From CAIWXH01 sp964555675 (lineage in GTDB: Bacteria > Chloroflexota > Chloroflexia > Chloroflexales > Chloroflexaceae): a stretch of DNA of 25,841 bases. The notes under the pieces are model-generated. The model worked only from the letters and a program-made list of their open reading frames with translations, was not told where the DNA came from and made no database searches. The translations under genes and the position numbers were made by a program. The DNA lies in contig CAZKTU010000078.1 of NCBI GenBank assembly GCA_964555675.1, positions 1 through 25,841 of the forward strand. The letters run 5' to 3'. Shown one piece after another: positions 22,714 to 25,841 of the stretch; the first letter of the stretch is position 1; each line of letters begins with the position of its first letter.

Positions 22714-22739
22714 TCAGGGAGGGCCTAGGCCCTCCCTGA
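22714..22739. repeat. Perfect 26-base palindrome after the sialidase-like gene
   Basis: TCAGGGAGGGCC and its complement flank TA. It lies 24 bases after the stop of the gene ending at 22763 and carries the same AGGGAGGGCC core as the terminator at 21025-21063. On the minus strand six Ts precede rather than follow the stem, so it is not a textbook terminator for that gene. Confidence 0.75.
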
Positions 22740-22762
22740 AAAAACCCACCCATGACACGCAT

Positions 22763-25048
22763 TTAGCGGCGGGTGAAGGGCAGAGCCGTCTTCGGCCTGG
22801 TGAGCTGCTCGATCGTCAGGGTCGTCGAGATCACGTCGTCGGTGGCATTGCCGGCCCCGTCGAGGAAGCGCATGTAGATGACGTAGGTGCCGGTGGTCAC
22901 CTGCGACGCGCTGAGGCCCGAGGCCAGGCTCCAGTTGAGCGAGAAGGTATTGGTCACACCGGGCGCCTGGATGGGGGCCCACTGCAACGTCGGGTCGGTC
23001 GCCGGGTTGGTCACGGGTGCGCGGCTGTTGGCCACCCACACGCCCCAGAAGCCGCGCCCGGGGTAGGCATCGGTGACGGCCACATTCTTGACGCTGAGGC
23101 GCGCCAGGATGGTCGCCGAGGGGTTACTGGTGGCGGTCAGCGAGTCGGCGGCCTTGCTCGAGAGGATGGGCTTGGCCGGGTCGTAGGTGATCGTCTGGGG
23201 GTAGTCGGCGAAGTTGCCGACCTGATCGACGACCCGCAGCACCATCTGGTTGGGGCCGACCGCCATCACGCCCGGGTAGCCGAGCACATTGGCGAACAGC
23301 TCGTCGGTGACCGTGACCGCCTTGCCGAAGCTGGTCGCGCTGCGGCCAGAGGCAAAGTTGCGCAGGCCGCTGCACTCGTTGCTGCCGCGCACCTCGACAT
23401 AGGCGATTGGCAGGCGGGTATAGGCCGGGTCGCCGTCGTTGGCGCCTTCGGTGCCGAAGTCGGCCAGGTCGATCTGTTCGAGGCCCGTGGTCACCGTCAG
23501 CCCGGCCGTGGTAACAATCGGGTTGAAGGTCCCCGCCCTGTAGCGGGTATACGGATTGATCGCAATCGCCCGCGCCGTCACGCCGACGTCGAAGACAATC
23601 TCATCAGACTCGGCCGCGCCCGTGTCGCCGTCGGCCTCGCGGAGCTGGGTATACAGCAGCGTGGGTGTGCAGCTCGTATTCTGGTAGACCCGGTCGGGCA
23701 CGGCGATGTTCATCGGGTTAGTGAAGGTCTGCCAGCCGTTCGAGTCGGTGGTGGTCTCGTCGGGGGCCGCGCCCCAGCGCCAGCGGATCTGGGTGGGCTG
23801 GCCGCGAATATTGCTGAACGAGACCTGCACCGAGGGCTCACGCTCGGTGGCGTCGTCGCCGTCCTCGATATCGGGCTCGCCGCCGATCGATGGCGCCGAG
23901 CTAGCGGCGAAGAGGAAGTAGCGCACCGAGGTGGTCGAGCCGTCGCCCTCGAAGAACTCGGCGACCACGTGGCCAAAGGCCTCGGTGCCGATATTGACGG
24001 CCAGGCGCGGGTTAAAGATCGCGCCGCCCGGGTTCGGCGCGGCGATCAGGCTGGTGAAGGTGCCGCCCTTGGGCCGGAAGGTGTAGAAGACCTGCTGCAC
24101 ACGGCTGGCCTGGGCGATCCAGGCCATGTGCAGATTGCCCTGGCTGTCGGCCTGGACGTTGACGATATCATTCACCACCGACGAGTCGGTGATGCGCGAG
24201 AGCTGCCACTGGTCGTTGCCCTGGTAGGTGCCGAGCCAGACGCCCGCGCCGGGGTCGCCCTCGATGCCGCGGTAGGCCACATAGAGCCGGCCGTCGGGGT
24301 CGTAGGTCGCCGAAGGATCGGCATAGTTGCTGCCCAGTGCGGTGACCCGCTGGGTGGCGAAGCCGCTCCCGTTCCAGATCGAGACGAAAATCTGCAGGTT
24401 GTCGCCGGCCGATGAGGTGAAGGCGATCGCCACCTGCCCGCTCGGGCCCGTGGCCACATGGGAGAAGTTGATGCCCGCGTTCTCGCCGAGCAAGATCGGG
24501 CTCGACCAGGTCACGCCGCCGTCGGTCGAGCGGACCACCCGGTGAGGGGCGTCGGCCAGACGCCAGACCGCGAAGATCGCCCCGTCGCTGGCCACGCCCA
24601 GGCTGATGCTGGCGGGGAAGCCGCCCGAGTTGACGATCGTGCGCTGGGGGCCGAACGAGCCGCCCGCGGGCTTGCTGCGATAGAGCAGTTGGCGCGTGCG
24701 CTGGTTGATCCAGGCGACGTGGACCGAGCCGTCGAAGCCGGTGGCGACGCTCACCGGCGAGAAGTCGGCCTGGCCGGGGGCGTCGCCGAGATCCTCGAGC
24801 GGGCCGAAGTTCTGCGACGAGTCGGCCTTCGAGAGATAGACCGTATCGGTGCGATTATCGTTGGTGGCAATATGCACCGTCCGGTCGAAGGCGGCGATGT
24901 CGGGGAATTTGCTCAGGTTGAGACCGGGAACATTGGCCTGGAAGACCAGGCGAGGCGGGGTTGTGCTGCTCTGGGCAAAGGCGGGCGCGCCCGCCAGCAC
25001 CAGCGCAATCACGGCCAGTCCGCTCAGCAGAGAGTAGAGGCGACGCAT
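22763..25048 (-). CDS. Secreted sialidase-like beta-propeller protein with Ig-like C-terminal region (761 aa)
   Basis: An exported protein. Residues 1-25 form a signal peptide (LLSGLAVIALVLAGAPAFA, then QSS). Residues about 35-385 carry repeated blades of the sialidase/BNR type: VHVAWINQRT, VVRSTDGGVTWSSP with the Asp-box pattern SxDGGxTW, YDPDGRLYVAYRG and LHMAWI. The rest (about 395-761) is Ig/fibronectin-like, with an acidic linker (EPDIEDGDD) and phrases such as VVDQVGNFADYPQTITYD and MRFLDGAGNATDDV. I see no clear sialidase catalytic arginine triad, so binding rather than hydrolysis is likely. GAGGAG lies 7 bases before the ATG. It follows the LamG-like gene with a palindrome between them. 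Confidence 0.87.
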   Translation of the reverse strand: MRRLYSLLSGLAVIALVLAGAPAFAQSSTTPPRLVFQANVPGLNLSKFPDIAAFDRTVHIATNDNRTDTVYLSKADSSQNFGPLEDLGDAPGQADFSPVSVATGFDGSVHVAWINQRTRQLLYRSKPAGGSFGPQRTIVNSGGFPASISLGVASDGAIFAVWRLADAPHRVVRSTDGGVTWSSPILLGENAGINFSHVATGPSGQVAIAFTSSAGDNLQIFVSIWNGSGFATQRVTALGSNYADPSATYDPDGRLYVAYRGIEGDPGAGVWLGTYQGNDQWQLSRITDSSVVNDIVNVQADSQGNLHMAWIAQASRVQQVFYTFRPKGGTFTSLIAAPNPGGAIFNPRLAVNIGTEAFGHVVAEFFEGDGSTTSVRYFLFAASSAPSIGGEPDIEDGDDATEREPSVQVSFSNIRGQPTQIRWRWGAAPDETTTDSNGWQTFTNPMNIAVPDRVYQNTSCTPTLLYTQLREADGDTGAAESDEIVFDVGVTARAIAINPYTRYRAGTFNPIVTTAGLTVTTGLEQIDLADFGTEGANDGDPAYTRLPIAYVEVRGSNECSGLRNFASGRSATSFGKAVTVTDELFANVLGYPGVMAVGPNQMVLRVVDQVGNFADYPQTITYDPAKPILSSKAADSLTATSNPSATILARLSVKNVAVTDAYPGRGFWGVWVANSRAPVTNPATDPTLQWAPIQAPGVTNTFSLNWSLASGLSASQVTTGTYVIYMRFLDGAGNATDDVISTTLTIEQLTRPKTALPFTRR

Positions 25049-25071
25049 AGCTAACTCCTCAGAGGGGAGCC

Positions 25072-25095
25072 TCGGGGGTGGCCGGCCACCCCCGA
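25072..25095. repeat. Perfect 24-base palindrome between two secreted-protein genes
   Basis: TCGGGGGTGGCC is followed directly by its own reverse complement. It lies 28 bases after the stop at 25124 and 23 bases before the ATG at 25048, close to that gene's GAGGAG ribosome site. No U-tract follows on either strand. It may act as a partial terminator or an mRNA-stability hairpin. Confidence 0.7.
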
Positions 25096-25123
25096 ATGGC
25101 TTACTTAGATGGGTCGGGCCACA

Positions 25124-25841
25124 CTAGGGAGCGACGACGGAGAAGTCGTCGAAGAGGATGCCGCCGATAGCGCGCGTGTAGAGCCCGACCTGCCCCGCGC
25201 CCAGGGGCGTCGGGTCCTCGGCCTCGGCCACCACCTCGCCGTTCAGCGTCGCCGTCAGCCTCCCGCCCTCCACCTTCAGCGCCACCACATTCCACACCCG
25301 CTCCTCGAACCCGGGGCTCACGATCTCCGTCAGGGTCGTCGCCACCCCGTTCTCGACCTTCTCAAGCACCTGCTTGGGCGTCGCCTCGTAGGCGTTCTTG
25401 ATCACCCGGTAGCGGTAGTAGCTCGCCGTCGTCGGCTCGGCCCCGCTGTAGCGCACAATCAGCCCCGCCGTCCCGTTCGTCAGGTCGTAGAAGCTGGTCT
25501 GCACCGTCACATCGCCCAGGCTCGCCCCCGTCAGGGCCGCCGTCTGCTGGATCGAGGGGTTCTTCGCCCGTCCCGCCGCGTCCTGCTCAAGCCGGCCCTC
25601 GGCGTTCACCACCCAGTTCGAGCGGTTATCGGGCAGCACCGGCTCCAGGTCGACCAGGCTCCAGGCGGCCAGGGCCGCAGGGTCGTCGAAGCTGGCCTGC
25701 AGCAGCGCCGCCCCCGCCGCCTGAGCCAGCACCGCCGGGTTCGGCCCGATCGTCGGCGTCGGCGCCGACGGCGGGTACTCCAGCAGCGGCTGCTGCTCTT
25801 GCGCCACACCCTGCGGCGCCTGCCACAGAGCTACCGCCACC
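25124..25841 (-). CDS. Secreted LamG/DUF1080-like protein, N-terminus off the right edge
   Basis: About 239 codons are visible, ending at TAG (25124). The first residues (VAVALWQAPQGVAQ, then EQQP) look like the end of a signal peptide with cleavage after GVAQ, so only a short N-terminal piece is missing. A Pro-rich linker (EYPPSAPTPTIGPNP) leads to a single beta-sandwich of about 185 residues: LLQASFDDPAALAAWSLVD, VTVQTSFYDL, AGLIVRYSG, YYRYRVIKN, WNVVALKVEGGRLTATLNG and VGLYTRAIGGILFDDFSV. This pattern fits concanavalin-like domains of the LamG/3-keto-disaccharide-hydrolase type. No catalytic residues can be named; carbohydrate binding is the likeliest role. It precedes the sialidase-like gene on the same strand. 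Confidence 0.82.
   Translation of the reverse strand, partial: VAVALWQAPQGVAQEQQPLLEYPPSAPTPTIGPNPAVLAQAAGAALLQASFDDPAALAAWSLVDLEPVLPDNRSNWVVNAEGRLEQDAAGRAKNPSIQQTAALTGASLGDVTVQTSFYDLTNGTAGLIVRYSGAEPTTASYYRYRVIKNAYEATPKQVLEKVENGVATTLTEIVSPGFEERVWNVVALKVEGGRLTATLNGEVVAEAEDPTPLGAGQVGLYTRAIGGILFDDFSVVAP

Noticed and set aside
21921..22739. A plus-strand frame running through the N gap
   Set aside because: It is only open because unknown bases cannot contain stops, and it is antisense to the glycosyltransferase gene.
1..25841. tRNA, rRNA, insertion sequence, phage or toxin-antitoxin genes
   Set aside because: I looked for the characteristic folds, transposase motifs and small paired genes in the gaps and saw none. 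A tool-based search could still find a missed small RNA.

Overview
This window is high-GC (roughly 70% by eye) bacterial chromosomal DNA. It most resembles a Chloroflexota genome of the Roseiflexaceae/Chloroflexia type. That placement is an inference from gene style and was not tested by search: a SARP-type regulator with a BTAD domain, an NB-ARC-like ATPase and a TPR tail; CSLREA-type giant secreted proteins; Ig/SH3b and sialidase-like surface proteins; a SURF1 homologue; and several promoters whose -10 element sits only 7-9 bases from the start codon. I see no phage, transposon, CRISPR, rRNA or tRNA signature. A run of 100 Ns at 22581-22680 is a scaffold gap, so the order of genes across it is not proven.

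Layout, left to right. 1-5077 (minus) is the first 1692 codons of a giant secreted modular protein that runs off the left edge. It is preceded by an 805-residue HD-domain signalling protein (5112-7529, minus). A 335-base AT-richer intergenic region separates that from a divergent SARP/ATPase/TPR regulator (7865-11155, plus). A phosphomannomutase/phosphoglucomutase (11206-12555) and a type I L-asparaginase (12672-13706) lie on the minus strand. Divergent from the asparaginase is a SURF1-like oxidase assembly protein (13731-14474), followed by a secreted HExxH metalloprotease (14504-15346). The protease meets head-on a UbiB/ABC1 kinase-like membrane protein (15350-17026, minus), which follows an undecaprenol/diacylglycerol kinase (17063-17509, minus).

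Next is a two-gene minus-strand unit: a membrane-anchored coiled-coil protein with two helix-hairpin-helix domains (19228-20163) and a four-Ig plus SH3b protein (17626-19224). A divergent histidine phosphatase (20345-20986, plus) ends at a strong terminator shared with a convergent GT-C-like membrane glycosyltransferase (21069-22514, minus). Beyond the gap are a sialidase-like beta-propeller secreted protein (22763-25048, minus) and the C-terminal part of a LamG/DUF1080-like secreted protein (25124 to the right edge, minus).

Themes. Cell-surface and envelope functions dominate: large secreted proteins at both ends, a GT-C transferase, the undecaprenol kinase, a sugar-phosphate mutase for activated-sugar supply, and an SH3b protein. 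No single known pathway links all the genes. The least explained items are the 805-residue HD/cNMP-like/TerB-like protein beside a giant adhesin, the HhH/SH3b gene pair, the symmetrical -10 element shared by two apparently leaderless divergent genes, and a set of long perfect palindromes in intergenic gaps.
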